Source of the DNA: an uncultured Selenomonadales bacterium
GTDB taxonomy: Bacteria > Bacillota > Negativicutes > Selenomonadales > Selenomonadaceae
NCBI GenBank assembly: GCA_947307055.1
Contig: CAMZHX010000014.1
Coordinates: 1 to 53,689 of the forward strand
Direction of reading: 5' to 3'
DNA: 53,689 bases
The notes under the pieces are model-generated. The model did no database searches and had not been told where the DNA came from. It saw nothing but the letters and a program-made list of their open reading frames with translations. A program made the translations under genes and the position numbers. Positions 48,326-53,689 of the stretch are shown piece after piece (the first letter of the stretch is position 1; every line of letters begins with the position of its first letter).

Positions 48326-48398
48326 TGCGTAGTGCGTAATGCACAATTAACAAAACCTTCTTTTCATTACGCATTGCGCATTACGAATTACGCATTGC
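48322..48398. repeat. Facing tandem repeats, AATGCGT family, between convergent genes
   Basis: A plus-oriented array (48322-48349) faces a minus-oriented array (48366-48398) across a 16-base spacer, so the two can form a hairpin. The stop of the HMA-like gene lies in the first array. The last codons and stop of the MBL gene lie in the second. It may act as a terminator between them. Confidence 0.85.
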
Positions 48399-49035
48399 TT
48401 TTCCGGTACCATTGGCGAATTTTTTCGGCGGCGACGGTAGTCGGAGCACCATGCCCGCAAAGTAAAGTTGTATCTTCGGGCAACGCGAAAACTTTATTTC
48501 TAATCGTGTTCATCAAGTCGCGTTCGGAGCCGCCCGCCAAATCGGTGCGCCCATGCCCGCCGTAAAAAATCGTGTCGCCGACGAAAGCTACCGAATCTTT
48601 TTCGCTGTGGTAAATCGTTCCGTCGAGCGTGTGACCTGGCGCGGCTATAACTTTTAGTTTGAACTTAGGATTGGCAGACAAAAAAATTTCGGTGGCGTCG
48701 TCGAGAATCGTCACGTCGTTGAGAATTATTTCCTGCTCAAAAAATTTCGAGCCGTTATTGATTGAGTTGCGAGCGTAAAAATTGCCGCCGTTACCCATGC
48801 AGACCGGAATTTTCAAAGCGCATTGAATTTCGTTAGCCGCGCCGATGTGGTCGTAATGCCCGTGCGTCAGCAAAATTTTTTCAATCGCGAACTTTTCACG
48901 GTCAATGATTTTCAAAAGTTCATCGGCTTCCGCGCCGGGGTCGATTAAAAATCCGCCGCAGGTTTCGTCGTCGATATAAAAATAGGCGTTCTCTTCCATT
49001 ATGCCGAAAATATCGACTTCAACAGGTAAAATCAT
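48388..49035 (-). CDS. MBL-fold metallo-hydrolase
   Basis: A 215-residue metallo-beta-lactamase fold hydrolase of the glyoxalase II-like type. The metal motif is LLTHGHYDHIGAANE near residue 56. Further ligands lie in VIAAPGHTLDGTIYH near 130, VAFVGDTIFYGGHGRTDLAGG and LLCGHGAPTT. It may hydrolyse thioesters such as S-lactoylglutathione or act on other esters. The last residues (KSNA) and the stop are encoded by a tandem repeat, so the extreme C-terminus is likely not conserved. The start is ATG 49035 with AAAGGAGCGG upstream. Confidence 0.9.
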   Translation of the reverse strand: MILPVEVDIFGIMEENAYFYIDDETCGGFLIDPGAEADELLKIIDREKFAIEKILLTHGHYDHIGAANEIQCALKIPVCMGNGGNFYARNSINNGSKFFEQEIILNDVTILDDATEIFLSANPKFKLKVIAAPGHTLDGTIYHSEKDSVAFVGDTIFYGGHGRTDLAGGSERDLMNTIRNKVFALPEDTTLLCGHGAPTTVAAEKIRQWYRKSNA

Positions 49036-49080
49036 TTTGTCCGCTCCTTTTTAAATTTCCGCGCCTTGAGTGGCGCAATT

Positions 49081-49947
49081 TTATTTTATAGCCAATTTCT
49101 GATTTATCAAGTCGTTGAGTTCGTCGAGCCTAGCGGAAAGTTTAACCATATCGAGGCGCAAGTCGTCAAGGGTGGTCGTGAAACTTCTTGACAGTGCGCC
49201 ATTTAGTTTGACGAGTTCGGAGAGATTTTTATTGGCGTCGACCGCAGAAATTTTCAGCGCGTCGAGGTTTGCTATCGCCGAACGAATTTCAGCAAGCTCT
49301 TTGGTGTAGGACGGATTTTTTTGCGCGGCGAGCTTTTCAATCGTCGTGTTGATTTGCTCAAAAGATTTCGTATAAGCCGGAACTTTCATCATATGCGAGA
49401 CGCTTTGCAAAGTCTTCAAGACGCTCTGAAGGTTGGCTTTATTAGTCTCCTCAAGTTCGATAAGTTTTTTGAGTTCGACGGAGTTGGAGAATTTCTCTTG
49501 CGATTGGATAGCGGCGGAAATTTTTTCGAGTTCGACATTGAGCGCGGCGGAATTTTCTTCGACACTCGCGACCAAAGACGTTATCGACTCGGCGTCTTTA
49601 ACAAGGTTTATCAGACTGTCTAAGCTCATCGACTGCTCGCGGATAGTTTTCAAATTATCTTGCAAAAGTTTGGTCACGTCGCTAAGGGAAGTCATAGCGG
49701 TTGTGCTGGCGGAAGAGGCTTCGATAATTTTAGTTCGGAGCTGTTGGAATTGGACTTCCATGCGCTGATGATTTTCTTCTGCGGCTTGCGCGGACTTGAT
49801 AAGGGCATTGCGAAGACTTATCGCGGCCAAAATTGCTGCGCCCGCGCCTATTGCATAACTCGTAACGTCATCGATTTTCAAGAGCGCGCCCAAACTTACC
49901 AGCGTAAAAAATAATGCGCTCGCGTAACTGTTCTCACTGCCATTCAT
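49081..49947 (-). CDS. Membrane protein with long cytoplasmic coiled coil
   Basis: A 288-residue protein of unknown function. Two hydrophobic helices lie near the N-terminus (ASALFFTLVSLGALLKI and SYAIGAGAAILAAISLRNALI, about 8-48). The remaining 240 residues are predicted coiled coil, rich in Ser/Thr, Glu and Lys with heptad leucines, somewhat like the helical signalling arm of chemoreceptors. The methyl-accepting hairpin signature is absent. The start is ATG 49947 behind GGAGGCTTTGTG. A structural or tethering role is possible. It stands alone, divergent from the MFS gene. Confidence 0.7.
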   Translation of the reverse strand: MNGSENSYASALFFTLVSLGALLKIDDVTSYAIGAGAAILAAISLRNALIKSAQAAEENHQRMEVQFQQLRTKIIEASSASTTAMTSLSDVTKLLQDNLKTIREQSMSLDSLINLVKDAESITSLVASVEENSAALNVELEKISAAIQSQEKFSNSVELKKLIELEETNKANLQSVLKTLQSVSHMMKVPAYTKSFEQINTTIEKLAAQKNPSYTKELAEIRSAIANLDALKISAVDANKNLSELVKLNGALSRSFTTTLDDLRLDMVKLSARLDELNDLINQKLAIK

Positions 49948-50079
49948 CACAAAGCCTCCGCTAAAAAAACTTTTGCCGATTTTAACATTATTTTTTTTCA
50001 GTTGCAACTACCTTAGAAGCAATGCAAGTCGTAACATTTAGGAAAGTATTTGCGAATTTTGAAAACGCAGAATTTTCAT

Positions 50080-50109
50080 TTGACACAGAGTGAACTTCAA
50101 CATTAAAAT
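50080..50109 (+). promoter_or_regulatory. Predicted promoter of the MFS gene
   Basis: TTGACA (50080-50085), an 18-bp spacer and TAAAAT (50104-50109), followed by a short leader with CGGAGG. Confidence 0.65.
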
Positions 50110-50132
50110 GCAAATCGGAGGCGATTGAGTTC

Positions 50133-51290
50133 ATGGACAAGAAAAATTTGCTGATATTTATTCTAATGGTTGGCGTTTTCGGGATATTGAATACCGAAAT
50201 GGGCTTTATTGGAATTTTGCCGTACATTTCCGAGCGATACGGCGTAACGATAGTACATGCGGGGCTTTTAATCAGCCTATTTGCATTGGGCGTGGCTATA
50301 GCGGGGCCGACGATGCCTTTAATTTTCTCGCGGTTCAATCGGAAATATGTAATGCTTTTAGTTTTGGGCTTGTTCACGGTCTGCAATACAATTTCGATTT
50401 TCGCGCAGGATTTTAATTTGCTGTTAGCGGTGAGGGTATTGCCGGCATTTTTCCACCCGGTTTACTGCTCAATGGCGTTTACGGTGGCGGCGATGGTCGT
50501 CGGGGCTAAGGAAGCACCAAAAGCGGTCGCGAAAATAAATATCGGCGTAGCGGCGGGAATGGTCGTGGGCGTGCCGATAAGCAACTTTTTAGCCGAGCGA
50601 ATATCTTTATCGGCGTCGATGACATTTTTTGCGTTGGTGACGTTAGCGGCGTTGTTGGCGACGATTTTTTATGTGCCGTCAATGCCGGTCAAGAAAGTTA
50701 TGAGTTACGGCAGTCAGCTGAAAATTTTGAGCAAAAAAGTATTATGGGCGTCGATAGTTGCAGTAATTTTCTTGGACGGGTCAATATTTGGGGTGTTCAA
50801 CTACGCGGCGGAATATTTAGCGAAAGTTTCAATGGTAGCGCCGAGTTCGGTCAGTGCAATGCTATTTATCTTCGGCGTGTGCAATATATTCGGGAGCATG
50901 TTAGCAGGAAATTTGTTGACGGTTCAGCCGCTCGCGACGGTAAAATTTTTCCCATTCATATTGGCGGCGGTGTACGTGACATTTTTCAACGAGCCGAATT
51001 TTTATCTGCTAACGGTACTGATAATTTTTTGGGGGATATTGGCGGGTGTCGCGGCGAACATTTATCAATTTTGGATATTCCGCGCGGCTCCGGAGGCTCC
51101 AGACTTCGCGAACGGAATTTTCTTGACTTCGGCGAATTTAGGTTGCATGGCCGGTACGGCGTTTAGCGGACTATTCATTGACGGCTTGGGGATTCCTTAC
51201 GTAATTTTCGGCGGGATAATTTTCGCGATAGGTTCAGCGGTCGTGATTTGGATTCAATCGGCGCGCCGTGAACTAAATCCGCTAATTTAA
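50133..51290 (+). CDS. MFS transporter (AraJ/sugar efflux-like)
   Basis: A 385-residue major facilitator with twelve predicted helices, of the DHA1 exporter group that includes AraJ and YdhP-like proteins. Landmarks are NTEMGFIGILPYISERYGVTIVHAGLLISLFALGVAIAGP in helices 1-2, the loop 2-3 basic motif SRFNRKYVML, and VRVLPAFFHPVYCSMAFTVAA near residue 103. INIGVAAGMVVGVPISNFLAE follows. It probably exports a small metabolite or drug. The start is ATG 50133 behind ATCGGAGGCGATTGAGTTC. Its last codons contain one copy of an 18-bp direct repeat (51263-51280) that recurs 115 bp later. Confidence 0.88.
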   Translation: MDKKNLLIFILMVGVFGILNTEMGFIGILPYISERYGVTIVHAGLLISLFALGVAIAGPTMPLIFSRFNRKYVMLLVLGLFTVCNTISIFAQDFNLLLAVRVLPAFFHPVYCSMAFTVAAMVVGAKEAPKAVAKINIGVAAGMVVGVPISNFLAERISLSASMTFFALVTLAALLATIFYVPSMPVKKVMSYGSQLKILSKKVLWASIVAVIFLDGSIFGVFNYAAEYLAKVSMVAPSSVSAMLFIFGVCNIFGSMLAGNLLTVQPLATVKFFPFILAAVYVTFFNEPNFYLLTVLIIFWGILAGVAANIYQFWIFRAAPEAPDFANGIFLTSANLGCMAGTAFSGLFIDGLGIPYVIFGGIIFAIGSAVVIWIQSARRELNPLI

Positions 51291-51395
51291 TGAAACAAGC
51301 GTTCCGGCGCGGAGACTACGTTTAAATTGTCGGGCGGCATGGCGCGTCAACTGTTTGGTTACTTTTTAAAAGTAACCGCGCCGTGAACTCAATCC
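51263..51395 (+). repeat. 18-bp direct repeat flanking a palindrome
   Basis: GCGCCGTGAACTAAATCC (51263-51280) and GCGCCGTGAACTCAATCC (51378-51395) differ at one position. Immediately before the second copy is the 21-base palindrome GGTTACTTTT-T-AAAAGTAACC (51357-51377). The first copy is inside the MFS gene. Confidence 0.75.
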
Positions 51396-51412
51396 TTTAT
51401 CGAGGTGATAGC

Positions 51413-51844
51413 ATGAAAAAATTTTTTGCGATAATCTGCGCGGCGTTATTGCTGACTGGTTGTAACGGCGATTCAAAGGCGCAGGAGGTAAAAATTATGG
51501 ATAGCGTAAAAATTTCGATTAATGGGCAAAATTTTTATGCGCGGCTAGAAGATAATCCGAGTGCGCGAGCCTTTGCGGAGAAATTGCCGCTTGAAGTCGA
51601 TATGCAAGAGCTCAACGGCAACGAGAAATATTTTTATCTCGATAGCGATTTGCCGAGCGATTCCGAACGCGTCAAGCAGATTCACGCGGGCGATTTGATG
51701 TTATTCGGCTCAAATTGCGTCGTGATTTTCTACAAAGATTTCGCGACGAGCTATAGTTATACGCGATTGGGCAAAATCGATAACGCCGCCGACTTGCCAA
51801 AAGTTTTGGGCGGTGGAAATGTTCGTGTTAAATTCGGAATGTGA
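51413..51844 (+). CDS. Lipoprotein with cyclophilin-like domain
   Basis: A 143-residue lipoprotein: the signal peptide ends in LLLTGC with the lipidated Cys at about residue 17. The mature part matches the cyclophilin-like fold family of small bacterial proteins. It has KISINGQNFYARLEDNPSARAFAEKLPLEVDMQELNGNEKYFYL, then IHAGDLMLFGSNCVVIFYKDFATSYSYTRLGKID. Members have the cyclophilin barrel, often without the isomerase residues, and occur with oxidoreductases. The start is ATG 51413 behind CGAGGTGATAGC. The role is unknown. Confidence 0.8.
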   Translation: MKKFFAIICAALLLTGCNGDSKAQEVKIMDSVKISINGQNFYARLEDNPSARAFAEKLPLEVDMQELNGNEKYFYLDSDLPSDSERVKQIHAGDLMLFGSNCVVIFYKDFATSYSYTRLGKIDNAADLPKVLGGGNVRVKFGM

Positions 51845-51880
51845 TTATAATTCGGCGAGCCGTAGAAAAATGAAACTTAC

Positions 51881-51909
51881 TTGAAAAGCAACGGCAGATA
51901 TTTTATAAT
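51881..51909 (+). promoter_or_regulatory. Strong promoter of the small-peptide gene
   Basis: TTGAAA (51881-51886), a 17-bp spacer and TATAAT (51904-51909), with transcription expected from about 51916. Confidence 0.7.
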
Positions 51910-51949
51910 GTGCTCGCTTGATGCCTTGCGGCAATAGGCGGTTTGAATC

Positions 51950-51973
51950 AAAAAAAAGCCCCCGGAAAGGGGG
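51950..51973 (-). terminator. Minus-strand terminator overlapping the peptide leader
   Basis: On the minus strand, CCCCC-TTTCC-GGGGG (51973-51959), then C and TTTTTTTT. In the sense RNA the same hairpin lies just ahead of the SD (GGTGGAG). Confidence 0.75.
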
Positions 51974-51981
51974 TGGAGCTG

Positions 51982-52056
51982 ATGTTCACGATTATTCTTC
52001 GCATAATCATTCTTGTGATAATAATCCTCTGGATATTCACAGGTACAGCCGCCTAA
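51982..52056 (+). CDS. 24-residue hydrophobic membrane peptide
   Basis: A complete short frame with ATG behind GGTGGAGCTG and a TAA stop. It encodes MFTIILRIIILVIIILWIFT plus GTAA: one Ile-rich membrane helix with a single Arg at residue 7 and a Trp at 17. It has its own promoter upstream, a structured leader, and a terminator-like hairpin over its stop. A strong reverse promoter and a reverse terminator bracket it (52207 and 51950), predicting an antisense RNA of about 220 bases that covers the whole gene. This is the arrangement of type I toxin-antitoxin loci. A non-toxic small membrane peptide is the alternative. Confidence 0.5.
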   Translation: MFTIILRIIILVIIILWIFTGTAA

Positions 52057-52086
52057 GTCCTGCTACGACTTGCGGCTTAATTTTAT
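52047..52086 (+). terminator. Hairpin over the peptide stop codon
   Basis: AGCCGC-ct-AAGTC, a 7-base loop and GACTT-GCGGCT (52047-52077), followed by TAATTTTAT. Confidence 0.6.
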
Positions 52087-52139
52087 CCGTATCAGCAACC
52101 TTAGACACGAGGGGCTAAACCGCCTTCAAGCAATCTTCG

Positions 52140-52167
52140 CCTCGCAAGTCCGCGGGGTATTTTTTAT
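52140..52167 (+). terminator. Second terminator downstream of the peptide gene
   Basis: CCTCGC, a 6-base loop and GCGGGG (one U-G pair), then TATTTTTTATC. Confidence 0.65.
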
Positions 52168-52178
52168 CTGTCAGTAGA

Positions 52179-52207
52179 ATTATAATCGACAGCGAAAATT
52201 TTTGCAA
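52179..52207 (-). promoter_or_regulatory. Antisense promoter facing the peptide gene
   Basis: On the minus strand, TTGCAA (52207-52202), a 17-bp spacer and TATAAT (52184-52179). Transcription would begin near 52172 and run across the peptide gene to the terminator at 51950. Confidence 0.6.
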
Positions 52208-52281
52208 GCCGTAGAATAAATGAAAGATATTATCGTCCCATTTTCGCACGCCAACTCAAAAAATAATCGCGCCAAATAAAG

Positions 52282-52355
52282 GACTTGCACTTACTCTGTC
52301 GAATAAAAAATTTTCAGAATCAGACAGCGACAGAAAAAGTTGCAAGTCTATTTTT
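52282..52355 (+). promoter_or_regulatory. Structured leader ahead of the GrpE-like gene
   Basis: GACTTGCA (52282-52289) pairs with TGCAAGTC (52341-52348), and CTGTCG (52296-52301) pairs inside it with CGACAG (52328-52333). TATTTTT follows, then the SD. It has the form of a long hairpin with a T-run, possibly an attenuator. The stretch 52226-52281 shows nothing else clear. Confidence 0.5.
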
Positions 52356-52375
52356 AATCCTGTGAGGTAAATTTT

Positions 52376-53215
52376 ATGTACAAGTACAACCTATTGCGGC
52401 TACTCGACGACGCCGAAGTCCAACGAAAAATTTTGCAAATCGTCGAAGAGCCAAAAATTTATTTGGAGCCCGTTAAACCGCCCAAAGAATCACCCCCGCC
52501 TGATGAAAATATTTCGCGGCTCGAAGAAGAAAATTCCCGCCTCAAAAATAATCTGTCCGAAGCTCAACAGCGCGTCAAAGAGTTGGAACAGCAAATCCAA
52601 ACGGAGCAGTCCAGAAATTTGCGGCTCGAAAATTCCCTGTCGCAATCGGAGCGCAGTTCAAAGGATTTACAAAGCAAATTGGCAGAGTGGCAAAAAACTT
52701 TCACCCGCGAACAACAACGCAATAAATCTTTGCAACAAGATCTCGACGCCGCCCAATTAAAAATTTCTGACTTTGAAGAACAACTGCAACAAAGATTCGC
52801 TCGCGGCTGGCAACTTTTCCAAAAATATCAAACGCTCGGTGCACATGCCCGCCAACTTCTGCAGGGCGTCTTCACCCGCGATAATTTTATGTCGTTCATA
52901 TGCGGCGGCGCGCAGTCCGAATCGCTAGAAAAAATTTGGGACGTTTTGCGCGAATGCGTTATGAATTCTCGTCAGCACGACGCAGAAATTTTATGGGAGG
53001 TCTTTGAATATTCTTTGGAGTTGGTTAATTCGTCGCGCGCACAGGTCAGCTATTCCACTTTGCCCGCCAACGTCGGCGACCGTTTTGATTCCGACCTGCA
53101 TACCGAAGCCCCAGGCAGTCGCGCTCAAGGCAAAGTTGCGCGGGTTTATCTGCCCGGCTTCCGCAACGATTACAACCGCCGCATTATCAGAAAATCTATC
53201 GTTCAAGTTAGTTAA
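52376..53215 (+). CDS. Coiled-coil protein with GrpE-like C-terminal domain
   Basis: A 279-residue protein. Residues about 45-145 form a long coiled coil (RLEEENSRLKNNLSEAQQRVKELEQQ and onwards), preceded by a proline-rich stretch (PVKPPKESPPPDE). Residues 150-225 are helical. The C-terminus reads VGDRFDSDLHTEAPGSRAQGKVARVYLPGF and ends RIIRKSIVQVS. This closely follows the pattern of the GrpE beta-wing (VGxxFDPxxHEA, then GxVxxVxxxGY and R-VIRxAxVxVS). GrpE exchanges nucleotide on DnaK. At 279 residues with an unusual middle part this is not housekeeping GrpE but may serve a divergent Hsp70. The start is ATG 52376 behind TGTGAGGTAAATTTT. The assignment rests on motif resemblance only. Confidence 0.55.
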   Translation: MYKYNLLRLLDDAEVQRKILQIVEEPKIYLEPVKPPKESPPPDENISRLEEENSRLKNNLSEAQQRVKELEQQIQTEQSRNLRLENSLSQSERSSKDLQSKLAEWQKTFTREQQRNKSLQQDLDAAQLKISDFEEQLQQRFARGWQLFQKYQTLGAHARQLLQGVFTRDNFMSFICGGAQSESLEKIWDVLRECVMNSRQHDAEILWEVFEYSLELVNSSRAQVSYSTLPANVGDRFDSDLHTEAPGSRAQGKVARVYLPGFRNDYNRRIIRKSIVQVS

Positions 53216-53217
53216 GT

Positions 53218-53326
53218 TATCAATATCAATACGATAAAGCGGCTCCGCGTCGAGGTTAAACGGACGAACGAAGTTATTTTTGAACGCGGCGAAGTCTTTT
53301 TCGTCAAAAAATACTAAGTAGCACAA
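53218..53326 (-). pseudogene. Fragment of a nonribosomal peptide synthetase condensation domain
   Basis: On the minus strand the frame encodes YLVFFDEKDFAAFKNNFV then RPFNLDAEPLYRIDID. The pattern (F-x-R-P-F-D/N-L-x-x-x-P-L-x-R-x-x-I) is that of NRPS condensation domains. It is bounded by a stop upstream and runs into the antisense of the GrpE-like gene downstream, so only about 36 residues survive. Confidence 0.45.
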
Positions 53327-53343
53327 TCATGCTGAAAATGTAG

Positions 53344-53410
53344 TCGGCTTTAGCTTTGTCGCGAGCACCTGAAGCTAGTCCTGGTTAAAAAAACATAGCA
53401 AAAAAGCCGA
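53344..53410 (+). other. Nested stem structure in intergenic region
   Basis: TCGGCTTT (53344-53351) and AAAGCCGA (53403-53410) enclose a second stem AGCTT / AAGCT (53352-53356 and 53372-53376). No known RNA family is recognised. With the NRPS fragment, terminator and short frame it makes up most of the 436-bp gap before trpD. Confidence 0.35.
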
Positions 53411-53443
53411 AATAAATTTGCGTTTTGCAGAGAAATATTTTAA

Positions 53444-53476
53444 AATCCCTTTGTAATATTGCAGAGGGATTTTTTG
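53444..53476 (+). terminator. Intrinsic terminator
   Basis: AATCCCT pairs with AGGGATT, followed by TTTTTG. It lies well past the GrpE-like stop and ahead of the small frame at 53491. Confidence 0.7.
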
Positions 53477-53490
53477 TTAGAGGTTTTGGA

Positions 53491-53586
53491 ATGGAAATGA
53501 AAATAATGGAGCTGACGACGGGCGAAGTGAAATTACAAGAAAAAGCGGCGGAAATTTTCGCCAAAAATTTGCAGACAAATACATAA
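53491..53586 (+). CDS. Possible 31-residue peptide before trpD
   Basis: A short frame with ATG behind TAGAGGTTTTGGA. It encodes MEMKIMELTTGEVKLQEKAA and eleven further residues, polar and helical. It contains no Trp codons, so it is not a classic trp leader peptide. It could be the remnant of a larger gene or a small real gene. The stop lies within a set of GCAGAC direct repeats (53571, 53588, 53599). Confidence 0.35.
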   Translation: MEMKIMELTTGEVKLQEKAAEIFAKNLQTNT

Positions 53587-53651
53587 TGCAGACAAAGTGC
53601 AGACGAAAAATTTATGAAGTTAGAAGTATCAAGCAGTAAGGAGTTTTTTGA

Positions 53652-53689
53652 ATGATTAAGGAAGCTATTGTTAAAATCGTGAACAAGGA
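53652..53689 (+). CDS. trpD: Start of anthranilate phosphoribosyltransferase
   Basis: Only twelve codons are visible before the window ends: MIKEAIVKIVNK. This matches the typical TrpD N-terminus (MIKEAIEKLV...), the enzyme that joins anthranilate to phosphoribosyl pyrophosphate in tryptophan synthesis. The start ATG 53652 follows AAGGAGTTTTTTGA. The call rests on a very short segment, so it is tentative. Confidence 0.5.
   Translation, partial: MIKEAIVKIVNK

Larger units (their letters stand above)
51950..52172 (-). ncRNA. Predicted antisense RNA to the 24-residue peptide
   Basis: This is the interval between the minus-strand promoter at 52179-52207 and the minus-strand terminator at 51950-51973. 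Both ends are inferred from sequence alone. It would pair with the full coding region and ribosome binding site of the peptide mRNA. Confidence 0.45.
51858..52225. repeat. Direct repeats bounding the small-peptide cassette
   Basis: AGCCGTAGAAAAATGAAA (51858-51875) and AGCCGTAGAATAAATGAAA (52207-52225) are imperfect direct repeats. They enclose the predicted peptide gene, its two promoters and its terminators. Confidence 0.65.

Noticed and set aside
254-48398. Short tandem repeats considered as CRISPR arrays
   Set aside because: Units are only 7-8 bp with no spacers, and no cas genes are visible.
51918-52118. A 66-codon frame overlapping the small peptide in another frame
   Set aside because: It has no SD, its product is low in hydrophobic pattern and unlike any family, and it crosses two terminator hairpins.

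Overview
The window looks like chromosomal DNA of a Gram-negative-type member of the Firmicutes, most likely Negativicutes (Selenomonadales-like). The clues are Firmicutes-style Shine-Dalgarno (SD) sequences of the AGGAGG / GGAGGTGA type, many TTG starts, Firmicutes-like gene pairs (tig-clpP-clpX-lon, gatC-gatA, rplKAJL) and envelope genes that suit a diderm: a very large signal-peptide-less RTX-like repeat protein, SYLF and SH3b exported proteins and two Tat-type exported enzymes. The placement is inferred from gene content, not from a search. I see no rRNA, tRNA, CRISPR array or intact insertion sequence.

Layout. 1-2.1 kb: end of rplK, then rplA, an L10-type leader, rplJ and rplL. 2.2-3.9 kb: an NAD(P)-binding protein and a DUF362 protein, each behind a near-identical 73-bp promoter-leader. 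4-9.5 kb: one 1848-residue RTX-like protein on the minus strand. 9.8-10.9 kb: a family 2 glycosyltransferase. 11-16.3 kb: a glycolytic block of gap, a fused pgk-tpiA, a small coiled-coil membrane protein and gpmI. 16.4-18.4 kb: an envelope trio (fucosyltransferase-like, SYLF, SH3b). 18.4-24.3 kb: mostly minus strand (acyl-CoA ligase, flavin reductase with divergent HxlR regulator, HAD phosphatase, Tat-exported GH13 glucosidase, DUF1850). 24.3-26.1 kb: metal ABC permease and EamA exporter. 26.1-28.3 kb: a short cobalamin operon (cobM, cbiG, membrane protein). 28.5-32.1 kb: mreBCD and an acyltransferase. 32.1-34.7 kb: gatC, an exported acetolactate decarboxylase, gatA. 34.8-41.1 kb: tig, clpP, clpX, lon and a RelE-type toxin-antitoxin pair directly behind lon. 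41.1-44.7 kb: a minus-strand operon with an exported amidohydrolase, an exported ABM-domain protein, a tautomerase and a spermidine-synthase-like membrane protein. 44.8-49.9 kb: hisH, lepB, small membrane proteins, crcB, nicotinamidase-like hydrolase, CHR-type transporter, HMA-like protein, MBL hydrolase, coiled-coil membrane protein. 50.1-53.7 kb: an accessory-looking end with an MFS exporter, a lipoprotein, a tiny hydrophobic peptide gene with a predicted antisense RNA, a GrpE-like coiled-coil protein, a nonribosomal peptide synthetase remnant and the start of trpD.

Two themes stand out. First, several families of 7-8-bp degenerate tandem repeats sit at gene borders throughout. They form hairpins, occupy a terminator loop, supply stop codons, and in hisH are translated in frame. 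Second, the unusual units are local: the pgk-tpiA fusion, an exported acetolactate decarboxylase inside the gat locus, the lon-linked toxin-antitoxin, the exported amidohydrolase operon and the type I toxin-antitoxin-like cassette near 52 kb.
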